Origin: Clostridia bacterium
GTDB lineage: Bacteria > Bacillota_A > Clostridia > Oscillospirales > CAG-272
Assembly (NCBI GenBank): GCA_017632155.1
Contig: JAGBRZ010000143.1
Span: 1-33,544, forward strand
Direction: 5' to 3'
Length of the DNA stretch: 33,544 nucleotides
Below, piece by piece: positions 7,867-16,121 of this stretch. Positions within the stretch are counted from its first letter, which is position 1. Each line of letters begins with the position of its first letter. The notes beneath the pieces were generated by a model. It saw nothing but the letters and a program-made list of their open reading frames with translations. It was not told the DNA's origin and searched no databases. Both the position numbers and the translations under genes were made by a program.

Positions 7867-8679
7867 ATGAAGCTTCCTGTTGCTATTCAGGTTTACTCTG
7901 TAAGAGATGACGCTGCTGCCGATCTTCGCGGCACACTCGAAAAGATCAAAGAAATGGGCTATGACGGCGTTGAGTTCGCAGGTCTTTACGGCAACTCCCC
8001 CGAGGACATCCGCGCTATGTGCGATGAGATCGGTCTTGTTCCGATTTCTGCTCACGTTCCCTTCGTTGATATGCTCAAAAACCCCTATGGCCTTCTTGCG
8101 GACTACGCAAAGATCGGCTGCAAGTACGTTGCGGTTCCCTACCTCGTTCCCGAACACAGACCCGACAACGCTAACTTCGATTACGTCGTTGATTTCATCG
8201 AGATCCTCGGCAAGGCTGCAAAGTCGCTCGGCATTCAGCTTCTTTACCACAACCACGATTTCGAATTTATGACCATCGACGGCAAGTACGCCCTTGATAT
8301 CCTCTACGAGAGAGTCCCCGAGGATCTTCTCAAGACCGAGCTTGACACCTGCTGGGTCAACGTTGGCGGTGAGAACCCCTCCGAGTACATCAAGAAGTAC
8401 GCAGGCAGATGTCCCGTTGTTCATCTCAAGGACTTCTGGGGCGAGAAGAGCGACGATATGTACGAGCTCATCGGCATCGACAAGAAGGCTCCCGCACGTC
8501 CCTCCGGCTTTGAGTTCCGCCCCGTTGGAAGCGGCATTCAGGACTTCCCCTCCATCCTTGAGGCGGCAAAGGCATCGGGCGCTGAGTGGGTAGTTGTTGA
8601 GCAGGATAAGGCATCGATGGGTCTTACCCCCATGAAATGCGCTAAGAAGAGCATCGACTACGTAAGATCGATCCTTTGA
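7867..8679 (+). CDS. Sugar phosphate isomerase/epimerase family protein
   Basis: 270 residues, the usual length for the xylose-isomerase-like TIM-barrel (AP endonuclease 2) superfamily. AAAGGAG precedes ATG 7867. Visible family motifs are YDGVEFAG near 32-39, YHNHDFEF at 127-134, ELDTCWV at 158-164, HLKD at 186-189 and VEQD at 244-247. These supply the metal-binding Glu/Asp/His residues and the catalytic glutamates. Members isomerise or epimerise sugars, keto-inositols (IolE/IolI type) or related compounds; substrate cannot be read from sequence. It is the first gene of a long rightward run and overlaps the next start (TGATG). Confidence 0.88.
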   Translation: MKLPVAIQVYSVRDDAAADLRGTLEKIKEMGYDGVEFAGLYGNSPEDIRAMCDEIGLVPISAHVPFVDMLKNPYGLLADYAKIGCKYVAVPYLVPEHRPDNANFDYVVDFIEILGKAAKSLGIQLLYHNHDFEFMTIDGKYALDILYERVPEDLLKTELDTCWVNVGGENPSEYIKKYAGRCPVVHLKDFWGEKSDDMYELIGIDKKAPARPSGFEFRPVGSGIQDFPSILEAAKASGAEWVVVEQDKASMGLTPMKCAKKSIDYVRSIL

Positions 8680-10445
8680 TGAAGCTTCTTAAATTTTTAA
8701 CACTTACCGCTGCGGCACTGCTTCTCTTTTCGTCTTGCACGGGCGGAAATCCCGCTGAAGGCGCGGAAACCACCGCCGCAGAAACAGAGGAAACAGCGGA
8801 GATTTACACCGTCGTCGCACCCGGAGTATGCAATTATACCTTCATCCGCGCCGACGTTATGGGAAGTGATGCGCTGAAGAAGACGCTCGATCTGCGCCGC
8901 AGTATCGAGGGGAAATTCGACGTGCTGATCAAAATCGAAAGCGACTGGTCGCGCGATAACAAAGAAAACAACACCGTGGAATCCACCCCCGACGTCCGCG
9001 AATTCCTCATCGGCAACACCAACCGCGCAGAGACCCGCGCCCTTGCCGAGGAATACAAAAATCTCGGCTACGGCTACGTCATCAAAGCCGTAAACGGAAA
9101 GATCGTTATCTGGGCCACGGAGGATGCGGCTCTCACCGCAGCACTGAACTACTTTGGCGAAACCTTCCTCGGCACTGACACGCTCGAATTTACCGAGGGC
9201 TTTACCTATGTATGGAGCCTGAACGGCGAGGGCATGCCGCTCACCGTTATCGCAAACGAATACTCCATCATTTGCCCTCAAAAAACCGCAAACAGAGTAT
9301 GGAACGCCTCCGATATGCTTGCCTTAAAGCTTGAGGAGCTTTCGGGCACGAAACCGAAGGTTGAGTCAGATACAAAAGATACCGACAAGACGGACAAGGA
9401 GATCCTTATCGGCTCTACCGACCGCCCCGAATCCGACATTGACGGCATCGGCTATATGGATTACGTGATCCGAATCAAGGATGACAAGATCGTCCTCTTC
9501 GGCGGCAGCCCCCTTGCAACGCAGTCGGCGGTTGAAAAGTTCATTTCGATGATCAAGGACGGAACGATCTCCACCCTTGACAGCGATTTTGAGTACAAGA
9601 GCAATTATCACGCGCTGATCGCGGATTCGCTCGCCTTCAACATCGAATCCTTCGTTCCCGTGTGGGCGGATAAGTTCACGCCCGCCGCGTGGATGCTCGA
9701 TTATGAGGAAAAGCTTTACGCCTTGACCGCACCAAGCGGCAGAATGACATCCGATTCGCACCGCGGAGACGTTCAGAACTATCCCGAAAACTCGATCCCC
9801 GGCATCCTCAGCGCAATTATGATGGGCGCGGACGTCATTGAGATCGACATTCGCCTTACAAAAGACAACATAATGGTGCTTATGCACGATGCCTCGCTCA
9901 AGCGCACGACCGACTGGAGCGCGAAAGCGGGCAAAAACGGTCTTCCCGCATCGGAGCAGATCGAGGATTGGACATATGAACAGCTGCGCGAGCTTCGTTT
10001 GCTTTACGGCGGCAAGGCAACCGATTGCATCATCCCCACAATGTACGAGGCTGCTCTCCTCTTTGCCGGCAGAGCGCAGATACATTTTGACTGCAAGGTT
10101 TCGGATCAGCTCGACAAAAACTCCGACATCTACCTTCTTGCGGAGGCAACGGGCTCAAAGGAATCCTTCATTTATTACTACGGACTGTCCACGATGCAGC
10201 AATGGAAATCGCTCAATAAGGACGATGCGGAATTTTCCGATTTCATCAAAAAGATGAGCAAATATCTTGCAATGTCGGGACACGGACTTCGCAAACGTAA
10301 CTTCGAGATGATCGAAAAACACGGCGACCACGCAAACGGCTGGGAAAAAGCTTGGGACGAAGGCTACAAAATGACCTTCACCAATAAGATCTACGATTTC
10401 TGCAAGTACATTGCGGCAAACGAAGGTCCGATTCCGCTTCCATGA
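8679..10445 (+). CDS. Glycerophosphodiesterase lipoprotein with two N-terminal sugar-enzyme-like domains
   Basis: 588 residues from ATG 8679, which overlaps the previous stop (TGATG). A TTG one codon earlier is in frame but less likely. The signal peptide ends in a lipobox with Cys20 (LLFSSC), so the protein is probably tethered outside the membrane. Residues about 47-180 and 187-305 look like two related alpha/beta modules (FLIGNTNRAET, ILIGSTDRPES, then IVLFGGSPLAT) reminiscent of GH20/GH67 N-terminal domains. From about 355 comes a GDPD domain: HRGD 361-364, PENS 369-372, EID 388-390 and His403 in VLMHD. GDPDs hydrolyse glycerophosphodiesters to glycerol 3-phosphate and an alcohol. The paralog downstream has only one N-terminal module. 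Confidence 0.85.
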   Translation: MKLLKFLTLTAAALLLFSSCTGGNPAEGAETTAAETEETAEIYTVVAPGVCNYTFIRADVMGSDALKKTLDLRRSIEGKFDVLIKIESDWSRDNKENNTVESTPDVREFLIGNTNRAETRALAEEYKNLGYGYVIKAVNGKIVIWATEDAALTAALNYFGETFLGTDTLEFTEGFTYVWSLNGEGMPLTVIANEYSIICPQKTANRVWNASDMLALKLEELSGTKPKVESDTKDTDKTDKEILIGSTDRPESDIDGIGYMDYVIRIKDDKIVLFGGSPLATQSAVEKFISMIKDGTISTLDSDFEYKSNYHALIADSLAFNIESFVPVWADKFTPAAWMLDYEEKLYALTAPSGRMTSDSHRGDVQNYPENSIPGILSAIMMGADVIEIDIRLTKDNIMVLMHDASLKRTTDWSAKAGKNGLPASEQIEDWTYEQLRELRLLYGGKATDCIIPTMYEAALLFAGRAQIHFDCKVSDQLDKNSDIYLLAEATGSKESFIYYYGLSTMQQWKSLNKDDAEFSDFIKKMSKYLAMSGHGLRKRNFEMIEKHGDHANGWEKAWDEGYKMTFTNKIYDFCKYIAANEGPIPLP

Positions 10446-11845
10446 CAAATCACAGTAAAAATTCCGTCTGCGGGAGATATCTGATAGCGGGGCTGATGAC
10501 ATTAATGCTCATCACCCTCGCCGTCTCCTGCACGGCAGAATCGGGCGAGGATGATCCGCCGGTTTCGGAGATCACTTCGCAAGAAATAACAGAATCACCC
10601 GCGATCACAGAGGAGGATCTGAGCACTTACGCTCCCCTCCCGCTTATTGCGAGCAGATACACCCTGATCTGCGGCAGCAAAGCCCCCGAAAAGGTGCGCC
10701 TTGCCGCCGAGGAGCTTGCGGGCAAGATCGCCGAATCCGAAAAGGCGGCCCCCGCCATCTCCACAGACCGCAAAACCGAACCTTCGCGTCTTGAGGTGCT
10801 CATCGGCGAGACAGATCGCGCCGAGTCGATCGACGCGGCGCAGTCGCTCGGTTGTATGGACTACACGGTCCGCATAAAGAACGGCAAGATCGCCGTCCTC
10901 GGCGGAAGTCCGCTTGCAACCGTGCAAGCCGTTCGCGTCTTCACCGAAATGCTCTTCGACGGAAAAATCGAGAATCTCGGCTCGGATTTTGTTTACGAAT
11001 ACGATTACGACAGATTTTTCGTTGATTCGCTCGCGCTTCACACCGACACCTTCGTCCCCAAGTGGGCGGCGGGCTTCACGCCTCCCGCCTGGATGCTTGA
11101 CTATGACGAAAAGGTCTATGCACTGACCTGCCCGAGCGGAAGAATAACCTCGTCCTCGCATCGCGGCGACGTTGTTAATTATCCTGAAAACTCGCTCGAG
11201 GCGATCCTCAGCGCCATAATGCTCGGCGCGGACGCGGTCGAGATCGACATCAGGCTCACCAAGGACAACGTGATGGTCCTGATGCACGATGACACTCTGC
11301 TTCGCACCACCGATTGGAAGAAAAAGCAGGGCAAAAACGGTCTTCCGAAGTCACCAAGGATCGAGGATTGGACATACGAGCAGCTCCGCGAGCTCCGTCT
11401 TCTTTATGACGGCAAGCCAACTGAGTCAATGATCCCGACGCTTTACGAGGCTGCACTCCTCTTTGCGGGCCGCGCACAGATCCATTTTGACTGCAAGGTT
11501 TCGGACAAGATCGACCGCGACACGGACGTCTACCCACTCGCAGAGGCAACGGGCTCAAAATCCTCATTCTTCTACAGCTTCGGCTACGATATGATGCGCA
11601 AATGGCTGAGCTATGACAGCGGCGATGCCGAGTTCAAAGCCTTCATCAAAAAGGTAACCGTTTATCTCACGGTGAGCGGGAACTCTCTCCGCAAGTCAAA
11701 ATTCGACCTGCTTGCAAAATACGGGGACTATCCAAACGGCTGGACGGCTGCCTACAACGACGGCTATAAAACCGTCTACACCGATAATATCCTGTTATTT
11801 TGCCGCTTCTCCGCGTCAAAGCAGGAACCGATACCTCTACCATGA
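10442..11845 (+). CDS. Second glycerophosphodiesterase lipoprotein (paralog)
   Basis: 467 residues, starting with an ATGA overlap at the stop of its paralog. A lipobox with Cys30 (LAVSC) follows a signal helix. An acidic, Ser/Thr-rich linker to about residue 65 leads to a single GH20/GH67-N-like module at about 70-185 (VLIGETDRAES, IAVLGGSPLAT). The GDPD domain has HRGD 240-243, PENS near 248-251, EID 267-269 and His282. The two proteins are closely similar over the GDPD part and the adjacent module, so this is a tandem duplication with loss or gain of one module. Both probably act on the same class of extracellular glycerophosphodiester. Confidence 0.85.
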   Translation: MTNHSKNSVCGRYLIAGLMTLMLITLAVSCTAESGEDDPPVSEITSQEITESPAITEEDLSTYAPLPLIASRYTLICGSKAPEKVRLAAEELAGKIAESEKAAPAISTDRKTEPSRLEVLIGETDRAESIDAAQSLGCMDYTVRIKNGKIAVLGGSPLATVQAVRVFTEMLFDGKIENLGSDFVYEYDYDRFFVDSLALHTDTFVPKWAAGFTPPAWMLDYDEKVYALTCPSGRITSSSHRGDVVNYPENSLEAILSAIMLGADAVEIDIRLTKDNVMVLMHDDTLLRTTDWKKKQGKNGLPKSPRIEDWTYEQLRELRLLYDGKPTESMIPTLYEAALLFAGRAQIHFDCKVSDKIDRDTDVYPLAEATGSKSSFFYSFGYDMMRKWLSYDSGDAEFKAFIKKVTVYLTVSGNSLRKSKFDLLAKYGDYPNGWTAAYNDGYKTVYTDNILLFCRFSASKQEPIPLP

Positions 11846-11955
11846 TATATAACTACAACAAAAAGCTCATCGCCACGGCGCAAGCACTCCGCAAGAGGAT
11901 GACACCCAATGCGAAACAAAAAACTGTTTTGTATTATAATCACCTCACCAAGTGA
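11842..11955 (+). pseudogene. Truncated DUF559-type remnant
   Basis: An ATG overlapping the upstream stop (ATGA) opens a 37-residue frame. Its start (MIYNYNKKLIATAQALRKRM, then TPNAKQ and YYNHL) follows the N-terminal pattern of DUF559 endonuclease-like proteins, which read YN..L...A..LRK.MT....LWY..L. Intact members are about 110-130 residues, with catalytic residues further on that are absent here. I read it as the 5' stump of a decayed gene. It may still be translated as a short peptide. Confidence 0.5.
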
Positions 11956-12013
11956 TCCGAACAAAATATCATCACGCATTACCGGAATATTTTTCATCAA
12001 GGAGAATTACAAA

Positions 12014-12373
12014 ATGAACGATAGCAAGAGCATCAAAGAGCAGATCGAAGAATATCGTTTGAAATACGATCTGTATGAGCAAATTTTGTGCACTCCGGAG
12101 GAAAACAAATTATTCAACGAGCTTTCTAAGCAAGGAGAAAAGCTCCCCGATGATGTTTATCCGCTCGACCCCGATTGGAGAAACGTAAATAATTCCGGCA
12201 AAACAGAATTTTGCAGGCTTATTCGTCCGGAGCTGACCCAAGAGGAAATTACGGAATACTTGATGTACAAAAAGCTCAATATGCTTAAAACCATCAAGAA
12301 TTGTTTGGTGTTTTTAACCACTCTTACAATTATCGTAATCATATATTTTTTGATTATTGCAGCCCTTAATTAA
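12014..12373 (+). CDS. Small protein with a C-terminal membrane helix, unrecognised
   Basis: 119 residues from ATG 12014, chosen because AAGGAG (11999-12004) sits at the right distance; an in-frame ATG at 11909 lacks such a site. The N-terminal 90 residues are charged and helical, and the last 25 or so (from about 92, CLVFLTTLTIIVIIYFLIIA) form one transmembrane helix. The topology suggests a tail-anchored cytoplasmic domain. I recognise no family. It is lower in GC than its neighbours, which, together with the DUF559 stump before it, hints at an insertion between the GDPD and dehydrogenase genes. Confidence 0.7.
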   Translation: MNDSKSIKEQIEEYRLKYDLYEQILCTPEENKLFNELSKQGEKLPDDVYPLDPDWRNVNNSGKTEFCRLIRPELTQEEITEYLMYKKLNMLKTIKNCLVFLTTLTIIVIIYFLIIAALN

Positions 12374-12432
12374 ATAAAAAACCAAAATTTAAACAAATAA
12401 AACCAAATACATATTTTTGGAGGAAAAAAACA

Positions 12433-13611
12433 ATGGCAGACAAATCTATGGCAGGTCTTAACACCTTTGAGGCTCAGGTTGAGACCAAGGTTGACACCGC
12501 GAAGAAGCTTCGCATCGGTATCATCGGATGCGGATGGATCGCTGACTCTCACATGAACGCTTACAAGAACCAGCCCGACGTTGAGATCGTTGCAGGCGCA
12601 GACCTCATCCCCGGCAAGGCAGCAAAGTTCTTCGAAAAGCACGGCGTTGAGGGCGCAAAGTCCGATTACGCTTCCCACAAGGAAATGCTCGACGACGAAA
12701 GCCTCGCTCTCGATGCAGTTTCTATCTGCACCTACAACCGTCAGCACGCAGAGCCCGCTATCTATGCACTCAAGAAGGGCGTAAACGTACTCCTTGAGAA
12801 GCCCTTCACCGTAACTCTCGACGAGGCTGTTGAGGTTATGAAGGCTGAAAAGGAGAGCGGCAAGGTTCTCTCCATCGGCTTCCAGCCTAGACTTGACGCT
12901 AATATGCAGATGATCAAGAAGATCTGTCAGTCGGGCGAGCTCGGCGAGATCTACTACATCCAGACCGGTGGCGGACGCCGTCGCGGCATTCCGACCCCCT
13001 TCGGAACCACCTTCATCGAGGACAAGACCGCAGGTCTCGGCGCTCTCGGCGACATCGGATGCTACTCCCTTGACATGGTTCTCAACGCAATCGGCTATCC
13101 CAAGCCTCTTACCGTTTCGGGCTACAAGTCTAATTTCTTCGGCAAGTGCCCCACCTACTCCGGCTACCGCGCTGACAAGAGAGCTGAATATGCAGATCTC
13201 TTCGGCGTTGACGATTTTGCAGCAGCATTTGTTCGTCTTGAGGGCGGCATCGTTCTCGACTTCAGAATTGCTTGGGCAATGAACATGGACACCCCCGGTG
13301 ACACCATCATCCTTGGAACCAAGGGCGGTCTCCGCATTCCTTCCACCGAGTGCTGGAACGGCTCGGTTGGCGGACCTATGAAGATCTATCACGAGGTTTG
13401 CGGCCAGCAGGTTGAAACCGAGATCCCGATCATCAAGATGAAGGAAGGCCTCTTCGATCTCAAGATCCGTACCTTCCTTGACGCTGTTAAGAACGGCACT
13501 CCCGCTCCCGTTCCCTCTTCCCAGATCCTCTACAACCAGGCGATCATCGACGGTATCGCAAAATCCGCTGAGTGCGGCCGCGAGGTTGAGATCGTTATTC
13601 CCGAGATCTAA
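12433..13611 (+). CDS. Gfo/Idh/MocA family oxidoreductase (copy 1)
   Basis: 392 residues; GGAGG lies just before ATG 12433. The N-terminal Rossmann domain has IGIIGCGWIA at 28-37 for NAD(P) binding and the family's EKP at 122-124, whose lysine takes part in catalysis. The C-terminal alpha/beta domain contains GALGDIGCYSLD at 203-214. This is the family's D-x-G-x-H position with Tyr in place of His, a variation also found in other members. The family oxidises or reduces sugars, inositols and related polyols. It closely matches the gene at 14457, including the unusual first ten residues (DKSMAGLNTF). Its stop overlaps the next start (TAATG). Confidence 0.9.
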   Translation: MADKSMAGLNTFEAQVETKVDTAKKLRIGIIGCGWIADSHMNAYKNQPDVEIVAGADLIPGKAAKFFEKHGVEGAKSDYASHKEMLDDESLALDAVSICTYNRQHAEPAIYALKKGVNVLLEKPFTVTLDEAVEVMKAEKESGKVLSIGFQPRLDANMQMIKKICQSGELGEIYYIQTGGGRRRGIPTPFGTTFIEDKTAGLGALGDIGCYSLDMVLNAIGYPKPLTVSGYKSNFFGKCPTYSGYRADKRAEYADLFGVDDFAAAFVRLEGGIVLDFRIAWAMNMDTPGDTIILGTKGGLRIPSTECWNGSVGGPMKIYHEVCGQQVETEIPIIKMKEGLFDLKIRTFLDAVKNGTPAPVPSSQILYNQAIIDGIAKSAECGREVEIVIPEI

Positions 13612-14372
13612 TGCCTAATCTGACACTGAATTTCCGCCCCGATACCCTCGGGGCGGGAACTCCCGTAAGCATCTATCTTCCCGACGAGATCGTCGACGAT
13701 ATGCCCGTGCTCTATCTGCTTCACGGTATGCACGGAGATCATATGTCGTGGCTGAACGGCTCCGCGATCGGCAGATACGCGCGTGCGCTGGGGATCGCGG
13801 TCATTATGCCCTCGGTCGGCAACAGCTTTTACTGCAATATGAAGTACGGCGGGAGATATCACGATTACGTTGCGTGCGAGCTTCCCGAATATATCGGCAA
13901 GCTCCTTCCTTTTATCACTAAAAAACGCGAAAAAACCTTCATCGCGGGACTCTCAATGGGCGGCTACGGCGCGGTCAAGCTCGCGCTTCGCAACCCCGAA
14001 AGATTTTCAGCATGCGCGTCCCTTTCGGGTGCGCTTGATATGAACGTCGACGTCAAGGCGGGAGATCCCGGATGGCACACCATTGTCACCTCGATCTGGG
14101 GCGAAGATTACGAAACCGCCCTGCCCGGCTCGGAGGATGATGTTATCCATCTTCTAAAAACCTTCCCCGATGACAAGCCGAAGCCACGAATCTACGCCGC
14201 TTGCGGTACATCCGACTTCCTTTATCAGCAGAACCAGACCTTCCGCCACGCCATCGCGGACACGGAATTTGAATTCAAATACGAGGAAGGCCCCGGAGCG
14301 CATACCTGGGCGTTTTGGGATAAGTGGATCGTGCCCGCACTGAAGTTTTTGACTGAGGAAATAAATAAGTAA
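13611..14372 (+). CDS. Esterase of the EstA/esterase D (PF00756) type
   Basis: 253 residues, translationally coupled to the upstream dehydrogenase (TAATG). The fold is alpha/beta hydrolase: YLLHGMHGD at 35-43 supplies the oxyanion loop, GLSMGG at 113-118 holds nucleophile Ser115, Asp202 lies in GTSDF and His231 in GAHTW. Relatives include tributyrin esterase EstA, S-formylglutathione hydrolase and feruloyl/acetyl esterases. There is no signal peptide, so it acts in the cytoplasm. Its place between two sugar dehydrogenase paralogs suggests it removes acyl groups from the same substrate; that is inferred from context only. Confidence 0.88.
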   Translation: MPNLTLNFRPDTLGAGTPVSIYLPDEIVDDMPVLYLLHGMHGDHMSWLNGSAIGRYARALGIAVIMPSVGNSFYCNMKYGGRYHDYVACELPEYIGKLLPFITKKREKTFIAGLSMGGYGAVKLALRNPERFSACASLSGALDMNVDVKAGDPGWHTIVTSIWGEDYETALPGSEDDVIHLLKTFPDDKPKPRIYAACGTSDFLYQQNQTFRHAIADTEFEFKYEEGPGAHTWAFWDKWIVPALKFLTEEINK

Positions 14373-14456
14373 GGCAGAGCGCGTGTCACGCAAATTTTCC
14401 TATTAAACAGACTCCGCACAAAAATACAAGAATCCTTCTATGAAAGGACAACCAAA

Positions 14457-15638
14457 ATGTCAGACAAATCTATGGCAGGTCTGAACACCTTTACTGCGGT
14501 AGAGGAAAAGACCGTTGATACATCAAAAAAAGTCCGCATCGGCTTTATCGGCACGGGCGGAATTGCTAATTCTCATATAAAGGCATACCTCGGCAGACCC
14601 GACGTTGAGATCGTTGCGGGCTGCGACATCGTCCCCGGCAAGGCGGCAAAGTTCTTTGCAAACTACTCCCTTGAGGGCGTTAAGACCGATTACAAGGATC
14701 ACGAGGAAATGCTTGCGGACAAGAGCCTTGCGCTCGATGCCGTTTCGATCTGCACCTACAACCGTCAGCACGCCTGCTGCGCCATCGCGGCAATGCGCGC
14801 GGGTCTTCACGTGCTCCTTGAAAAGCCCTTCACCGTTACACTCGACGAGGCTATCGAGGTTATGAAGGTCGAAAAGGAAACCGGACGCATACTCTCGATC
14901 GGCTTCCAGCCGAGATTTGACCCCAATATGCAGATGATCAAGAAGATCTGCGAGTCGGGCGAGCTCGGAAAGATCTATTACATCCAGACGGGCGGCGGAC
15001 GTCGCCGCGGCATCCCCGCAAAGGGCGGAAAGGATACCTTTATCCGCGACGACACAGCCGGAATCGGCGCTCTCGGCGACATCGGCTGCTACTCGATCGA
15101 TATGATAATGAACGCGATCGGCCATCCGAAGCCCCTCACCGCAACGGGTATGATCTCGAACCGCTTCGGCAAGGACCCGAACTACTGCGGATACTCCCCC
15201 GAGACCGCAAAGGAATTCTCCGAAAAGTTCGGCGTTGACGATTTCGCGGGCGGCTTTATCCGTCTTGAAGGCGACATCATCCTCGATTTCCGTATTTCTT
15301 GGGCAATGAACCTCGACACTCCCGGTGACACCATCATCCTTGGCACCGAGGGCGGACTGAGAATCCCCTCGACAGAGTGCTGGAACGGCACAGTCGGCGG
15401 CGAGATGACGATATATAAGGAGGTCGAAGGCCTCCAGACCGAGCTCAAGGTCCCGATCATCAACGCCAAGACCGACCGCATCGCGCAGAAGATCGGCTCG
15501 TTTGTCGAGGCAGTCAAGAACGGCGGCACCGCCCCCGTTCCGACAAGCCAGATCATCTATAACCAGGCGATCATCGACGGACTTGCACGCTCCGCAGCGA
15601 TCGGACGTGAGGTTGAGATCGAGATACCTGAAGTATAA
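14457..15638 (+). CDS. Gfo/Idh/MocA family oxidoreductase (copy 2)
   Basis: 393 residues; GAAAGGA precedes ATG 14457. It is a close paralog of the 12433 gene along its whole length: IGFIGTGGIA at 28-37, EKPFTVTLDEA, QTGGGRRRGIP, and GALGDIGCYSID with Tyr in the usual His position. Differences concentrate in residues 60-120 and the last 60. Two such enzymes in one cluster often carry out an oxidation and a later reduction on the same sugar skeleton, or handle different anomers. The transcript should end at the hairpin at 15670-15699. Confidence 0.9.
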   Translation: MSDKSMAGLNTFTAVEEKTVDTSKKVRIGFIGTGGIANSHIKAYLGRPDVEIVAGCDIVPGKAAKFFANYSLEGVKTDYKDHEEMLADKSLALDAVSICTYNRQHACCAIAAMRAGLHVLLEKPFTVTLDEAIEVMKVEKETGRILSIGFQPRFDPNMQMIKKICESGELGKIYYIQTGGGRRRGIPAKGGKDTFIRDDTAGIGALGDIGCYSIDMIMNAIGHPKPLTATGMISNRFGKDPNYCGYSPETAKEFSEKFGVDDFAGGFIRLEGDIILDFRISWAMNLDTPGDTIILGTEGGLRIPSTECWNGTVGGEMTIYKEVEGLQTELKVPIINAKTDRIAQKIGSFVEAVKNGGTAPVPTSQIIYNQAIIDGLARSAAIGREVEIEIPEV

Positions 15639-15660
15639 GTTGCTAGCTACTAGTTGCTAG
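15638..15660 (+). repeat. Short AGTTGCTAG repeat after the dehydrogenase gene
   Basis: AGTTGCTAG occurs at 15638-15646 and again at 15652-15660, with CTACT between the copies. It is a heptad-like simple repeat of the same general kind as the GTGGACA repeats at 7.2-7.7 kb and the ATCAGTAATCAGTTATC stretch near 458-474. Confidence 0.55.
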
Positions 15661-15669
15661 TTGAAGGTT

Positions 15670-15699
15670 AATTTCCGAGCCGAAAGGCTCGGAAATTTT
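15670..15699 (+). terminator. Terminator of the dehydrogenase/esterase run
   Basis: AATTTCCGAGCC (15670-15681) pairs perfectly with 15686-15697 around a GAAA tetraloop and is followed by TT and a T-rich stretch. It lies 31 bases after the stop codon at 15638. Confidence 0.8.
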
Positions 15700-15717
15700 C
15701 ATTTTGATTAAAAGAGC

Positions 15718-15880
15718 AAAAGTTTGATCAAACTTTTCAAAGTTTGCGGGGTTTGGGGCAGAGCCCCATTAGAATGCGAAAGCTTCAGCTTTCGCAAACG
15801 TGCTTCAAACGGGCGGCGCCCCTGCCGACCGTTTGGACAGAGTCAATACTTCCCGAATGTAGGGAAGTATTGACTCTGTC
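15718..15880. repeat. Cluster of perfect hairpins before tRNA-Trp
   Basis: Four structures follow one another: the 20-base palindrome AAAAGTTTGA/TCAAACTTTT (15718-15737); GGGGC-AGA-GCCCC (15755-15767); TGCGAAAGC-TTCA-GCTTTCGCA (15775-15796); and a 19-bp stem, GACAGAGTCAATACTTCCC at 15836-15854 with its complement at 15862-15880, loop GAATGTA. The last is followed by ACCCTTTTTT and could terminate transcription. No gene is visible in 15639-15993 besides these. Confidence 0.75.
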
Positions 15881-15952
15881 ACCCTTTTTTCTAATGAAAA
15901 CACAAATAATTACGGAATTTTTCACTAATTTCAAGAAAATCCGCAAAAAGGC

Positions 15953-15981
15953 TTGACATTTCACCGATAGTATGATATAAT
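15953..15981 (+). promoter_or_regulatory. Consensus promoter of tRNA-Trp
   Basis: TTGACA (15953-15958) and TATAAT (15976-15981) match the sigma-70/sigma-A consensus perfectly and are exactly 17 bases apart. The tRNA begins 13 bases downstream, as expected for a strong stable-RNA promoter. Confidence 0.9.
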
Positions 15982-15993
15982 ATTTTGGTACGT

Positions 15994-16069
15994 AGGGGTA
16001 TAGCTCAGTTGGTAGAGTACTGGTCTCCAAAACCATGGGTCGTGGGTTCGAGTCCTTCTGCCCCTGCCA
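15994..16069 (+). tRNA. tRNA-Trp (anticodon CCA)
   Basis: A 76-base cloverleaf: acceptor AGGGGTA pairs with TGCCCCT, D-arm GCTCAGTTGGTAGAGT, anticodon loop CTCCAAA with CCA at positions 34-36, T-loop TTCGAGT, discriminator G and an encoded CCA tail. Mispairs are seen at the C/T closing position of the anticodon stem and at one T/T in the T-stem. It is flanked by a perfect promoter and a terminator, so it is a single-gene unit. Confidence 0.93.
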
Positions 16070-16070
16070 A

Positions 16071-16107
16071 AAATAACCGATAGCCTTCAGGCTATCGGTT
16101 ATTTTTT
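16071..16107 (+). terminator. Terminator of tRNA-Trp
   Basis: AAATAACCGATAGCC (16071-16085) pairs over 15 bases with 16090-16104 around TTCA, and the stem runs into a T tract. It starts right after the CCA end of the tRNA. Confidence 0.9.
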
Positions 16108-16121
16108 GTAGTGACTGTATC

